Below are positions 47,224 to 57,362 of a stretch of 64,000 nucleotides of DNA, one piece after another. Position 1 is the first letter of the stretch; the number at the start of each line of letters is the position of its first letter. Source of the DNA: Nitrospirota bacterium (GTDB lineage Bacteria > Nitrospirota > Thermodesulfovibrionia > Thermodesulfovibrionales > Magnetobacteriaceae); assembly GCA_015233015.1 (NCBI GenBank), contig JADFYO010000004.1, forward strand, positions 33,826 to 97,825. Direction: 5' to 3'. The position numbers were made by a program, and so were the translations under genes. The notes below the pieces were generated by a model, which was given only the letters and a program-made list of their open reading frames with translations, made no database searches and had not been told where the DNA came from.

Positions 47224-49038
47224 ATGGCAAAGAAAACTAACACTGTTGCGAAACAGCCGGGTATGGGCGCCATTCCTAATGCAAAAGGGGTAACATTTCG
47301 GGTTTGGGCTCCCCATGCGGAAAAAGTTTATGTAACCGGCTCCTTCAATGACTGGAATGAAACCTCAACGCCGATGTTGACTGAGCCGGAGGGTAAATGG
47401 TCAACTGAAGTGCCGGGCGCAAAAGTGGGCGATGAGTACAGATACATTATTCACGCTGCTGCCGAATTGAATCTCGCACCATTATCCCGTATAGACCCTT
47501 ATGCCAGAAAAGTAACAAATTCAGTTGGTAACGGCATTATCTACGACACTAAGGCGTTTGATTGGGGTAGTGATAAATTCCAAATAGCCTCATGGAATGA
47601 GCTTGTCATTTACGAGATGCACATCGGCACTTTTAACGTTAAGGAAAAGGGACATCCGGGGACGTTTGACAGCGCCGCCGAAAAACTTCCATACCTTAAA
47701 AAACTTGGTATAAATGCCATCGAAGTGCTGCCGATAATGCAGTTTCCGGGCGATTTTTCGTGGGGATACAATCCATGTCATCCTTTTGCCATCGAGAGCA
47801 TTTACGGTGGACCGGATGCCTTTAAGCGCTTTGTTAAAGCGGCCCATGAGCATGGGGTCGCTGTCATCGTGGATATTGTTTATAACCACTTTGGTCCAAG
47901 CGACCTTGATCTGTGGCAGTTTGACGGTTGGGCCGAAAATGAGAAGGGGGGAATTTACTTTTACAATGATAAGCGCAGCAGCACACCATGGGGCGAGACG
48001 CGTCCAGATTTTGGGCGAGGCGAAGTGCGCCAGTTCCTGCGCGATAATGCCTTGATGTGGTTCGAGGATTGCCACGCCGATGGCATACGCATGGACTCCA
48101 TAGTATATATGAATAGCATTGACGGCATCAGCAACGACATTCCCAATGGCTGGAGTTTGATGCAGTGGATAAACGAGGAGGTCCACAAACTATTCCCCGG
48201 CAAGATATGTATCGCCGAAGATATGCATAATAACGAATGGGTTACAAAAGACATTGGAGCGGGCGGCGCGGGCTTTAATGCACAGTGGGATGCCAACTTT
48301 GTTCACTTTATTCGAGAAGCCGTTATTATTCTTGACGATGCCTCCCGCGACCTCGACGCCGTCAGCAGGGTTATCCAGCATCGCTTCGCTGAGGATGCCT
48401 TCACGCGGGTCATTTATACCGAGTCGCATGACGAAGTTGCTAATGGCAAGGAGCGCGTGCCCGAAGAGATATGGCCGGGAAAAGTGGATAGCTGGTTTTC
48501 CAAGAAACGCTCTACATTGGGCGGTGCCATTGTGTTGACTTCGCCCGGAATTCCGATGATTTTTGAGGGGCAGGAGTTGCTGGAAGACCGCTGGTTTCAG
48601 GATAATGTCCCGATTGACTGGTCCCGGGCAAAGGACGAACGCGGCATTCTCGGAATGTACCGCGACGTAATCGCCCTGCGGCGCAATCTATCGGGTGTGA
48701 CACGGGGATTGTGCGGACAAAACATCCATCTCTTTCATTTTGACGATGGGGCCAAGCTCATCGCCTTTCATCGATGGGACCAACAAGGCCCAACCGACAG
48801 CGTCATTGTGGTGGTGAATATGACCAATCAAGGCCTCTATGATTACGTCATCGGTTTTCCGCAGGCCGGCCTGTGGAAAACGCGGTTTAACAGCGACTCC
48901 TATATTTACGACAAGGATTTTGCCAATCATCCCACGCCGGATGTCGATGCCTATGAGGAAGGAACAGATGGCCTACCCTGCTCTGGCAAGATAAGCATTG
49001 GGCCATACACGGTAGTGATTTTTTCACAGGACAAGTAA
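47224..49038 (+). CDS. 1,4-alpha-glucan branching enzyme-like GH13 protein
   Basis: Start moved from 47137 to the ATG at 47224 after AAGGAG; CBM48 region (VTFRVWAPHAEKVYVTGSFNDWN), WGYNPCHPFAIESIYGG, DGIRMDSIVYM, YTESHDE. Confidence 0.88.
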   Translation: MAKKTNTVAKQPGMGAIPNAKGVTFRVWAPHAEKVYVTGSFNDWNETSTPMLTEPEGKWSTEVPGAKVGDEYRYIIHAAAELNLAPLSRIDPYARKVTNSVGNGIIYDTKAFDWGSDKFQIASWNELVIYEMHIGTFNVKEKGHPGTFDSAAEKLPYLKKLGINAIEVLPIMQFPGDFSWGYNPCHPFAIESIYGGPDAFKRFVKAAHEHGVAVIVDIVYNHFGPSDLDLWQFDGWAENEKGGIYFYNDKRSSTPWGETRPDFGRGEVRQFLRDNALMWFEDCHADGIRMDSIVYMNSIDGISNDIPNGWSLMQWINEEVHKLFPGKICIAEDMHNNEWVTKDIGAGGAGFNAQWDANFVHFIREAVIILDDASRDLDAVSRVIQHRFAEDAFTRVIYTESHDEVANGKERVPEEIWPGKVDSWFSKKRSTLGGAIVLTSPGIPMIFEGQELLEDRWFQDNVPIDWSRAKDERGILGMYRDVIALRRNLSGVTRGLCGQNIHLFHFDDGAKLIAFHRWDQQGPTDSVIVVVNMTNQGLYDYVIGFPQAGLWKTRFNSDSYIYDKDFANHPTPDVDAYEEGTDGLPCSGKISIGPYTVVIFSQDK

Positions 49039-49110
49039 GAATCCATGTTGAACACCATCTGCTCTGGCACGGCTATTCCGTGCAGGTCATGAAAAAAGGA
49101 GAACCGAACG

Positions 49111-51471
49111 ATGAATACAGAAACTCTTTCCCCTGAACTACTCCAAAAGATGGATGCCTACTGGCGCGCCGCCAATTATCTATCGGTGGGTCAGATCTAT
49201 CTTTACGACAATCCCCTGCTGAAGGAACCACTCAAACTGTCCCACGTGAAGCCACTGTTAGTTGGCCACTGGGGTACAACGCCGGGCCAGAGCTTCATCT
49301 ATGTGCATTTGAACAGGGTAATCAAGCAGTACGACCTGAATATGTTATACATCGCCGGTCCCGGTCACGGCGGCCCGGCAATAGCAGCCAATACATATCT
49401 CGAAGGCTCTTACAGTGAGGTTTATCCCACCATCACGCAGGATGAGGCCGGAATAAAGAAGCTGTTCATGCAGTTCTCGTTTCCCGGCGGGATTTCCAGC
49501 CATGTCGCCCCATCGACGCCGGGGTCGATTCATGAAGGCGGCGAGTTGGGCTATTCGCTCAGTCATGCCTTTGGGGCGGTGTTTGACAATCCTTCGCTGA
49601 TTGCCGCCTGCATTGTCGGCGATGGTGAAGCAGAGACCGGACCATTGGCCACAGCGTGGCATTCCAATAAGTTTCTCAACCCAATCACAGACGGCGCTGT
49701 GCTGCCGATTCTGCACCTCAACGGCTACAAGATCAGTAACCCAACCATTCTGTCCCGCATTGAGCCAGAGGAATTGGAGCAATTTCTGCGAGGCTGCGGC
49801 TGGGTGCCCTACTTTGTTGAAGGCGATGACCCTGCGAAGATGCATCAACTCATGGCCGCCATTTTGGATGAGGCCATTGGGGAGATACTGAAAATCCAAG
49901 TCAATGCGCGCAATAATAATGACACTACCCGGCCTCGCTGGCCGATGATCGTTCTGAAGTCGCCAAAGGGCTGGACTGGGCCTAAGGTCGTCGAGGGCCT
50001 GCAAGTTGAGGGCACTTTCCGCTCTCACCAGGTGCCGCTGCATGTGAATTCGGACCATCCCGATAATCTCAAACAGCTTGAAAGCTGGATGAGGAGTTAC
50101 AAGCCTGAAGAACTGTTCGATGACAATGGCCGTCTCATGCCGGAATTAGCCGAGCTGGCGCCTAAGGGACTGCGGAGAATGGGGGCAAATCCCCACGCTA
50201 ACGGCGGCCTTCTGCTCTGTGACCTGAAAATGCCGGACTTCCGCGTCCACGCGGTGAATGTGCCCGCGCCCGGTGCCGTTGAGGCCCAGGATGCGCTCGT
50301 GCTGGGTAAGTTCTTGGCAGACGTAGTCAAGCTGAACAAGGTTCAGCGAAATTTCAGGATATTCGGTCCCGATGAGACGCTCTCAAATCTCCTCGGCGCG
50401 GTTTTTGAAGCCACCAATCGTCAGTGGAACGCCCATGCGGTAGATAATGATGAGTTCCTCGCTCCCGACGGAAGCGTGCTCGACGCTATGCTCAGCGAGC
50501 ACCAGTGCGAGGGTTGGCTGGAAGGCTACCTGCTCACAGGGCGCCACGGACTGTTCAACAGCTATGAGGCCTTCATTCGCATTGTCGATTCAATGTTCAG
50601 CCAGCACGCCAAGTGGCTGAAGGTAACGTCAGAGCTGCCCTGGCGCCGTCCTATCGCTTCGCTGAACTATCTGCTCACCTCCCATGTCTGGCAGCAGGAC
50701 CACAACGGCTTCACTCACCAGGACCCAGGCTTCCTTGACCACGTCATCAACAAGAAGGCCGATGTCGTGCGCGTTTACCTTCCGCCCGACGCTAACTGCC
50801 TGTTGTCGGTCATCGATCACTGCCTGCGCAGCCGGCATTACGTCAACGTGGTCGTGGCCGGAAAACATGCCGGCCCTCAATGGCTGACAATGGACGCTGC
50901 CATCGTGCATTGCACGGAAGGAATTGGTATCTGGCAGTGGGCCAGCAATGACCAGGACAGCAATCCCGATGTAGTCATGGTCTGCTGCGGCGACACACCT
51001 ACGCTGGAAATTCTTGCCGCCGTTTCCATTTTGCGTAGAGCCTTGCCCGACCTGAAAATCAGGGTTATAAATGTCATCGATTTGATGAAGCTGCAACCCA
51101 AGACCGAACACCCTCACGGGCTGAGCGAAACGGATTACGACACGCTCTTTACGAAAGACAAGCACATCGTATTTGCCTTTCATGGATACCCATGGCTGGT
51201 CCATAGGCTGACCTACTGCCGTAACAACCGTAACCTGCATGTCCGGGGCTATAAGGAAGAGGGCACTATAACAACTGCCTTTGACATGAGAGTGCAGAAC
51301 GAAATGGACCGCTTTCATCTGGTGCAAGATGTTGTCGACAGGCTGCCACAGTTGGCCTCTAAGGGGGCATATCTAAAGCAGTCGATGCAGGACAAGCTCA
51401 TCGAACATAAGTTCTTCATCCGCAAACACGGCAAGGACATGCCGGAAATCCAGGATTGGAAATGGAGTTGA
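49111..51471 (+). CDS. xfp: Xylulose-5-phosphate/fructose-6-phosphate phosphoketolase
   Basis: [72 protein letters not shown]. Confidence 0.95.
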   Translation: MNTETLSPELLQKMDAYWRAANYLSVGQIYLYDNPLLKEPLKLSHVKPLLVGHWGTTPGQSFIYVHLNRVIKQYDLNMLYIAGPGHGGPAIAANTYLEGSYSEVYPTITQDEAGIKKLFMQFSFPGGISSHVAPSTPGSIHEGGELGYSLSHAFGAVFDNPSLIAACIVGDGEAETGPLATAWHSNKFLNPITDGAVLPILHLNGYKISNPTILSRIEPEELEQFLRGCGWVPYFVEGDDPAKMHQLMAAILDEAIGEILKIQVNARNNNDTTRPRWPMIVLKSPKGWTGPKVVEGLQVEGTFRSHQVPLHVNSDHPDNLKQLESWMRSYKPEELFDDNGRLMPELAELAPKGLRRMGANPHANGGLLLCDLKMPDFRVHAVNVPAPGAVEAQDALVLGKFLADVVKLNKVQRNFRIFGPDETLSNLLGAVFEATNRQWNAHAVDNDEFLAPDGSVLDAMLSEHQCEGWLEGYLLTGRHGLFNSYEAFIRIVDSMFSQHAKWLKVTSELPWRRPIASLNYLLTSHVWQQDHNGFTHQDPGFLDHVINKKADVVRVYLPPDANCLLSVIDHCLRSRHYVNVVVAGKHAGPQWLTMDAAIVHCTEGIGIWQWASNDQDSNPDVVMVCCGDTPTLEILAAVSILRRALPDLKIRVINVIDLMKLQPKTEHPHGLSETDYDTLFTKDKHIVFAFHGYPWLVHRLTYCRNNRNLHVRGYKEEGTITTAFDMRVQNEMDRFHLVQDVVDRLPQLASKGAYLKQSMQDKLIEHKFFIRKHGKDMPEIQDWKWS

Positions 51472-51515
51472 GAAGAAACGTAGAAAGCGCAGGCGCAACG
51501 AGAGGAGGAGACACA

Positions 51516-51974
51516 ATGCTTATTGGAATAGCCGCAGACCACGGGGGGTTTGACTTGAAAGTACGGCTGGTGGCAGATCTCGAGGCCGCCGGTTATGAGG
51601 TTGTGGACTTCGGCGCGCACGAGTTGGTTATGGGAGATGACTTCCCTGATTTTGTGATACCTATGGCAAGGGCGGTAGCCGGGGGCGAGCTGACCAGGGG
51701 CCTGGCCATCTGTGGCAGCGGGGTAGGAGCCTGCGTTGCTGCCAACAAGGTTCCGGGTGTGCGGGCGGCATTGATCACGGATTCCTTCTCCGCCCATCAG
51801 GGGGTAGAGGACGACGACATGAACGTTATGTGTCTGGGCGGCCTGGTCACGGGAGATGCCCTGTCATGGGATTTGGTACAGACGTTCCTGAGCGCCCAAT
51901 TCAAGGGAGATGAACGTTTCATGCGCCGTCTTGAAAAAGTGGCGGCATTGGAAAGAGAGAAGGTGCCGCAATAG
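51516..51974 (+). CDS. rpiB: RpiB/LacA/LacB-family sugar-phosphate isomerase
   Basis: Start moved from 51456 to the ATG at 51516; MLIGIAADHGGFDLK, GLAICGSGVGACVAANKVPGVRAAL. Confidence 0.88.
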   Translation: MLIGIAADHGGFDLKVRLVADLEAAGYEVVDFGAHELVMGDDFPDFVIPMARAVAGGELTRGLAICGSGVGACVAANKVPGVRAALITDSFSAHQGVEDDDMNVMCLGGLVTGDALSWDLVQTFLSAQFKGDERFMRRLEKVAALEREKVPQ

Positions 51975-52080
51975 GGGAAAATACTTTGCTTGAATTGCCG
52001 GAGACCCGTCATGACTATGATCGATTGATTGCCACCCGGTATCAGGTGAACAATGCGGGTTTATTTAGCAACATGCAATA

Positions 52081-52089
52081 TGCTAAAAT
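52081..52089 (+). promoter_or_regulatory. Putative extended -10 element TGCTAAAAT upstream of second pilin
   Basis: Identical to the element at 17559-17567. Confidence 0.5.
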
Positions 52090-52132
52090 GAGGCAGTGCG
52101 CACGCGCAAATTCTCAGATAGGAGGGCATCCA

Positions 52133-52714
52133 GTGTCAATTTCAGGCAAGATTACCTCAGCGATGAGGGTAAGAGATGATGTGGGTTTTACACTAATCGA
52201 ACTCCTGATTGTTATCGCGATAATCGGCATATTGACTGCTATCGCGGTACCGGCGTTTCTGGGGCAGAGGGAAAAATCAAAGGTGAGGGCAACTGAGGCA
52301 AGCGCCAGGAGCGCGGTTGCCGACTTACAAGCACGTCTCGATTCTTACATCGTCGGAGATCCCTTTGTCACAAATGATGACATATTGGGCGGACCAGGCG
52401 CAAAAGGATGCTATGAGGCCACTAACTCAGCCACCACGGGTAAAACTTGTTTAGCCATCTACAATCAATCAGCCAGCGTATCCCAATACCCCCCATACCC
52501 GGACGGTCTGACATATGTTCTCAACCTATTTATTGGCAGCCATACATTGAATGGAGACAAGAGCGCGTATAACGGTCTTCCCTTGTTCGTAACGGCCTCT
52601 CCTACAGACGGCCAGGTTCTTTTAAGTCCGTCAGGGAGCAACGCTGTTTTTATCCTTGCCTATGCCTCAAACTTCACAGCGCCGATATTCAGCCAATTAG
52701 TAACCAGCCGGTAA
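52133..52714 (+). CDS. Type IV pilin / prepilin (paralogue of the 17610 gene)
   Basis: VGFTLIELLIVIAIIGILTAIAVPAFLGQREKSKVRA; GTG start after GGAGGGCATCCA (ORF track starts at 51986). Confidence 0.88.
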   Translation: MSISGKITSAMRVRDDVGFTLIELLIVIAIIGILTAIAVPAFLGQREKSKVRATEASARSAVADLQARLDSYIVGDPFVTNDDILGGPGAKGCYEATNSATTGKTCLAIYNQSASVSQYPPYPDGLTYVLNLFIGSHTLNGDKSAYNGLPLFVTASPTDGQVLLSPSGSNAVFILAYASNFTAPIFSQLVTSR

Positions 52715-52844
52715 TTGCCGGGGGTATGGAGGCAAAAACTTAGGGTTGATGGAAATAACTCCCTTAGCTCCCAATCCTGATTTTTGGTAACTGATTATAT
52801 CCACCAATTTTGGCTATACTATGTACGCTTGCCGGACAAATACA

Positions 52845-54722
52845 TTAAAACTCTGCCCTGACGCCGAATTCCACTATCCGCCCGTTGTAATTACGGTTGG
52901 CATAGAGGAACTGTGAATCGTTAAAAAGATTACTACCTTTTAGAAACAACTCTGTCTTTATGTACTTATCCTTGTATATCTGTTTTGAGGCGTTAATATC
53001 CCATATGAATGAGTTGTCAAAGAATGTGTAGTTGTTATTGTATTCGGACGGGTTAATAATCCACTTTGCGTAGTGTCCCTTTAAGGATGCCCTGAATGTC
53101 CGCCTGTCATTGTATTCGACGCCAATGTCTATTGAATATCTCGGCGTGTCGCTTACCAGAGAGCCGGTATCTTTGTCTCTGGCGTCTATAAAGGTAAATC
53201 CCGAGCTTAATGTCGTATTGTAAACCGGTATAGTGCTTAATTCAAACTCAAATCCCTGCCTTACTTCTTTTTGCGAGTTGGTTGCCTGCATGACATTCGC
53301 TTCGATGGGAATAAGTTCTATCGCATCTGTAACATCGTGCCTGAAGAGAGTGGTTTTCAGCCAAAGGTATTTTAAGAGAGCCATTTCTGCTCCCAACTGA
53401 TACGACATGACTTTCTCAACCCGGAGATCGTTATTTGCCAAAAATGTTACGGGGCCTGCCTGCATAGTCACTGAAGTCTGCCTGGCAGCCGGGGTGTTAA
53501 AACCCCTTGCAACAATAAGTCTCAGGATTGTTTCCCTGCCGGCCTGATACGTAATCCCAAGGCTCGGACTAAGGAAATTCCCGCTGACGTTAAAATAATC
53601 ATAACGCAGTCCCGGTGTAACGGCAAATTTATCTAAGACAATTGTATCGTTGATAAAAATTGCATACTTTGTGAACCCTTCCGTTCCTCTTTCTATCAGA
53701 TTGGTAGATAGACGCATATAGTCATAATCACTGCCAACTACAATGCTGTGAATACTTTTATTCCAGTTGAAAATTATGCTGCCACCGTAGTCTTCGTCAA
53801 GATTTACGTTTGAAGTAGAACCTTCGGCGTTTGGAATAACGGTGTTGTTAAAGCTCATCGAGCGGAAAGACGCCTTGATTGACGCCTCGTCGCTTATGTG
53901 GTAATCGCCGTTTAATACGAAATATGCCCTGTGACTGTCACTGTTCAAAATGGGTTGTACCGGCTGCCCCATGTCATTCGAATAACTGCCAATCATACCA
54001 ATCTGAAAATCATTCGTTACGTCATACCTCAGTTTAGCATAAACCCATTTCTCGTCAACCGGCAGATTTCCTGAGTAACCATCTGAAGCAGTTCTGCCAG
54101 CAGATACATAATAGCCAAACTTGTTCATCGTACCGCGTGCCTCTAACCTGTCGTCCATAGTATTGTAAGCACCATAAGATGCGTACGCGGTTACATCCGC
54201 CGATTTTGTCCCCCCGGCATCCTTCGTTATTATGTTTATAACGCCCCCAAGAGACGCTCCCCATACTGAAGAGGCAGGCCCTTTGATTATCTCTATTCTC
54301 TCTATGTTTTGGACAGATATGGTGTTTGGTGTTATCGTTGCCAAAGACAGATCGTTTAAAGTTATACCATCTATAAGCACCCTTGCCTGTTGAGGCTGTG
54401 AGCCTTGAATGCGAAACAGCCCGCCGATGCCGCCGGGGGCTACCTCGATAAATGTGCCGGTTACATATTTGATTACATCCTGAAGCGTATGGGCATTTAA
54501 GTTTCTGATTTCTTCAGCGGTTATTACCACAATATTCTCCGCTGACTGCGATACCGGTTTGAGGTATCGCGTCTGGGTTATCGTCATATTGTCCTTCTCA
54601 AAATACATGGAAAGTACCGATTCCTCGGATTCGATAAGGGCGTACAGACACGTTGGATAAAAAATCCATACAGCAGCAAGAATGAAGAGTGCCGTTATCC
54701 TATATTTAATTTGTAAAGCCAT
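52845..54722 (-). CDS. TonB-dependent receptor
   Basis: Plug motifs AENIVVITAEEIRNLNAHTLQDVIKYVTG, RVLIDGITLNDL, IERIEIIKGPASSVWGASLGGVINIIT; terminal Phe. Confidence 0.93.
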   Translation of the reverse strand: MALQIKYRITALFILAAVWIFYPTCLYALIESEESVLSMYFEKDNMTITQTRYLKPVSQSAENIVVITAEEIRNLNAHTLQDVIKYVTGTFIEVAPGGIGGLFRIQGSQPQQARVLIDGITLNDLSLATITPNTISVQNIERIEIIKGPASSVWGASLGGVINIITKDAGGTKSADVTAYASYGAYNTMDDRLEARGTMNKFGYYVSAGRTASDGYSGNLPVDEKWVYAKLRYDVTNDFQIGMIGSYSNDMGQPVQPILNSDSHRAYFVLNGDYHISDEASIKASFRSMSFNNTVIPNAEGSTSNVNLDEDYGGSIIFNWNKSIHSIVVGSDYDYMRLSTNLIERGTEGFTKYAIFINDTIVLDKFAVTPGLRYDYFNVSGNFLSPSLGITYQAGRETILRLIVARGFNTPAARQTSVTMQAGPVTFLANNDLRVEKVMSYQLGAEMALLKYLWLKTTLFRHDVTDAIELIPIEANVMQATNSQKEVRQGFEFELSTIPVYNTTLSSGFTFIDARDKDTGSLVSDTPRYSIDIGVEYNDRRTFRASLKGHYAKWIINPSEYNNNYTFFDNSFIWDINASKQIYKDKYIKTELFLKGSNLFNDSQFLYANRNYNGRIVEFGVRAEF

Positions 54723-54730
54723 CCGTCATA

Positions 54731-54739
54731 TGTTATAAT
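54731..54739 (+). promoter_or_regulatory. Putative extended -10 promoter TGTTATAAT
   Basis: Perfect TGnTATAAT about 110 nt upstream of the ORF at 54850. Confidence 0.5.
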
Positions 54740-54849
54740 AAAGATGGAGTGTCTTATAGAGACTAAGCCGTATAGTGGTTATTATACACGAAAGTTATCG
54801 ATAAATGTGATGGGGATGAAATTATCAATCATCATAATAAGGGAAATAA

Positions 54850-55851
54850 ATGGTTAATTATTTTCAGGGGTGTTCAATATTGCGGCACTGTATAATCAGG
54901 ATTTCTCTGTGTCTGGTACTGTTATGTGTTGCGGCGTTATTAGTATATGTGCCTGATGTAAGCGCGCTCGATGTGACTATCATTGAAAGCAGCGCGGTTA
55001 AACCATATGAAGACGCCATAAGGGGATTTGAACAATCGTGTAACTGCAACGTTAAGAAGGTAATACCGATAGACCGCAATGGATTTAGTATTGAAGAGAT
55101 TCGAAAATCCAGACCCGGCATGGTTGTCGCCGTCGGTGAGGAGGCGCTTTCCAAATCTCTGGCATTTTCCAAATCGACATCGCTTAAGGATATCCCAACG
55201 GTGTATATGATGGTGCTGAATCCTGACAAAATGATTCAGGGACATGAAAATGTCACCGGCGTTAGCATGGAAATCCCAGCCACCAAACAAATCGCGTCGT
55301 TTGTCGATGTATTTCCCTGGATAAAACGTCTCGGGGTTATTTATAATCCAATGAACTTCGGGCATTTTATTAATGGAGCCGCCGTGTCGGCAAAAAATCA
55401 TGGGGTTGTTCTGGTAGAGGGAATTGCGCAATCTCCAAAGGATGTCCCTAATGTTCTTAATTCAATGAAAGGTAAAATTGACGCGCTGTGGGTACTGCCG
55501 GATGTGACGGTAGTAACTCCAGGAAATACTGAATTTATCATGCTCTATTCGATAGAGTTTAACCTGCCTGTTCTTACATTTACAGAAAACCACGTCGCAC
55601 TTGGAGCTGCGATGTCATTAACTATCGACCCTTATGAAATAGGCAGACAGACAGGCGGCCTTGTCACGTCAGAAAATGTAAGTCTGACAAAGGGGAAAAG
55701 ACATGTTTACGATGCCTCAATTGCAAGGGTATCCATCAATCAGGTAACAGCCCTGAAGATGGCCATTGACGTCAAAGACAGGTTTAAGACAAAGAATTTT
55801 GTAAAAATTAATCTTAACAGATACGGTGAAACCGCTGAACACATACCGTAA
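54850..55851 (+). CDS. ABC-type substrate-binding protein (PF04392-like)
   Basis: N-terminal hydrophobic signal; MVVAVGEEALSKSLAFSK...IPTVYMMVLNPDK, LGVIYNPMNFG, LWVLPDVTVVTPGNTEFIMLYSIEFNLPVLTF. Confidence 0.82.
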   Translation: MVNYFQGCSILRHCIIRISLCLVLLCVAALLVYVPDVSALDVTIIESSAVKPYEDAIRGFEQSCNCNVKKVIPIDRNGFSIEEIRKSRPGMVVAVGEEALSKSLAFSKSTSLKDIPTVYMMVLNPDKMIQGHENVTGVSMEIPATKQIASFVDVFPWIKRLGVIYNPMNFGHFINGAAVSAKNHGVVLVEGIAQSPKDVPNVLNSMKGKIDALWVLPDVTVVTPGNTEFIMLYSIEFNLPVLTFTENHVALGAAMSLTIDPYEIGRQTGGLVTSENVSLTKGKRHVYDASIARVSINQVTALKMAIDVKDRFKTKNFVKINLNRYGETAEHIP

Positions 55852-57343
55852 CAGCTTCAGCACAAGGGTATTTATAACTGCCGCAGTGTTTATAATCTTC
55901 TTCTCATCAATCTGCTCGGCGTGGTTTATTTCCATACAAAAGAAATCTTTGGTAGATAAGTTAATCCTCGAGGGGGAGCTTATATCGGAACTCCTTGCCG
56001 CAAATGCAAGGATAGGGATATTTGCCGAGAATGATAGTGTGATAATACCCTATGTCGATTCCGTGTTGACACATGAAGAGGCTGTCTCTGTTTCAGTATT
56101 CAATGCCGAGGGAAAACTTCTTCTTAATAAAACAAGAGAAGATATAATTCATAATAGCGGCAAAGATTCGGTAACCGCCCATTACTCCAAAAAAATCGAA
56201 CAAATTATCACAAAAATTAAGACTGCGCCGAAACCGTTACATCTTGACAACGCTAATACCGTTGAATTTTGGCAGCCGGTGACGGCATATACCGGATATA
56301 TACCCGATACATCTGTTGCGGCAACGAAAGGGCGGCTGATAGGTTTTGCGGCAGTAACGCTTTCCAAGGGGCATTTGAATCATAGCATGGAAACCATTGT
56401 TTTTAAAAGTATTTTAACGACCTTGCTGTTTCTCGCTGTGGGGTTGCTCATAACCTATTCCTTTATAAGACACATTTCACTTCCTGTCAGGAAGCTCATG
56501 TACGGCATAAAGAATTTTAGCGATACCGGGTTTCCGGGGAAAATTTCAGTCTTATCCCGTGATGAGTTCGGGCAATTAGCCGAGGCATTTAACAGCATGA
56601 TAGATGAACTTCAAAGAAGACAGGATGAGAAAGAACGGCTTGAGAGCCAAATTCTGCATAATCATAAGATGGACGTAATAGGATGTCTTGCAGCGGATAT
56701 ATCAAAGGAATTCGGCTCGCTGGTAAACGTTTTCACGTCAAAGATATTCAGAGCAAGGAATTACCTGTCCCCAGGTCATATGGCATACGAAGAGCTTGAC
56801 AACCTCAAAGACTCAATTGAGCAAGCCAGGAATATCACGAGGAAACTTTCGGAGATCTCAAAAAACACCCCGAATTTTATGGAAGTCCAATCCCCCGGCA
56901 CTTTTCTTAAACAGGCTGCGCCGTTACTTATGATGCAGTCTTCTCTGAAGCTGGACTTAATAATAGACGACAATCTCAGGAATTGTAATTTCGACAAATG
57001 GCAGATTAACCGTGTTATGGGGATTATTTTAGATAACGCAAAAGATGCCTCACTAATCGACAGTACAATAACTATCGAAGTCAGAAATATCGACATATCT
57101 GACAAAATCGATATGATCGATGGACAATACGCCATGGTTTCAATACGGGATAACGGTATTGGAATATCACGTGAAAACATGGGTAAGATATTTACTCCAT
57201 TTTTTACTACTAAAGATAACAGATACGGACTTGGTCTTGCAATGGCGTTTTCTATTATAAAAAACCACGGCGGACACATCGAGGCGGTCTCCGAAGAGAA
57301 TAAAGGCACTGTTATAAACATTTTCTTACCGTCCGCCGGTTAG
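55826..57343 (+). CDS. HAMP-domain sensor histidine-kinase-like protein lacking the canonical phosphoacceptor His
   Basis: Two TM helices, HAMP, HATPase motifs DNGIGIS and FTPFFTTKDNRYGLGLAM; H-box region reads IGCLAADISKEFGSLV instead of IGxLAGGIAHDFNN. Confidence 0.82.
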   Translation: MKPLNTYRNSFSTRVFITAAVFIIFFSSICSAWFISIQKKSLVDKLILEGELISELLAANARIGIFAENDSVIIPYVDSVLTHEEAVSVSVFNAEGKLLLNKTREDIIHNSGKDSVTAHYSKKIEQIITKIKTAPKPLHLDNANTVEFWQPVTAYTGYIPDTSVAATKGRLIGFAAVTLSKGHLNHSMETIVFKSILTTLLFLAVGLLITYSFIRHISLPVRKLMYGIKNFSDTGFPGKISVLSRDEFGQLAEAFNSMIDELQRRQDEKERLESQILHNHKMDVIGCLAADISKEFGSLVNVFTSKIFRARNYLSPGHMAYEELDNLKDSIEQARNITRKLSEISKNTPNFMEVQSPGTFLKQAAPLLMMQSSLKLDLIIDDNLRNCNFDKWQINRVMGIILDNAKDASLIDSTITIEVRNIDISDKIDMIDGQYAMVSIRDNGIGISRENMGKIFTPFFTTKDNRYGLGLAMAFSIIKNHGGHIEAVSEENKGTVINIFLPSAG

Positions 57344-57362
57344 CCAGGCCCGGCACTATCTA

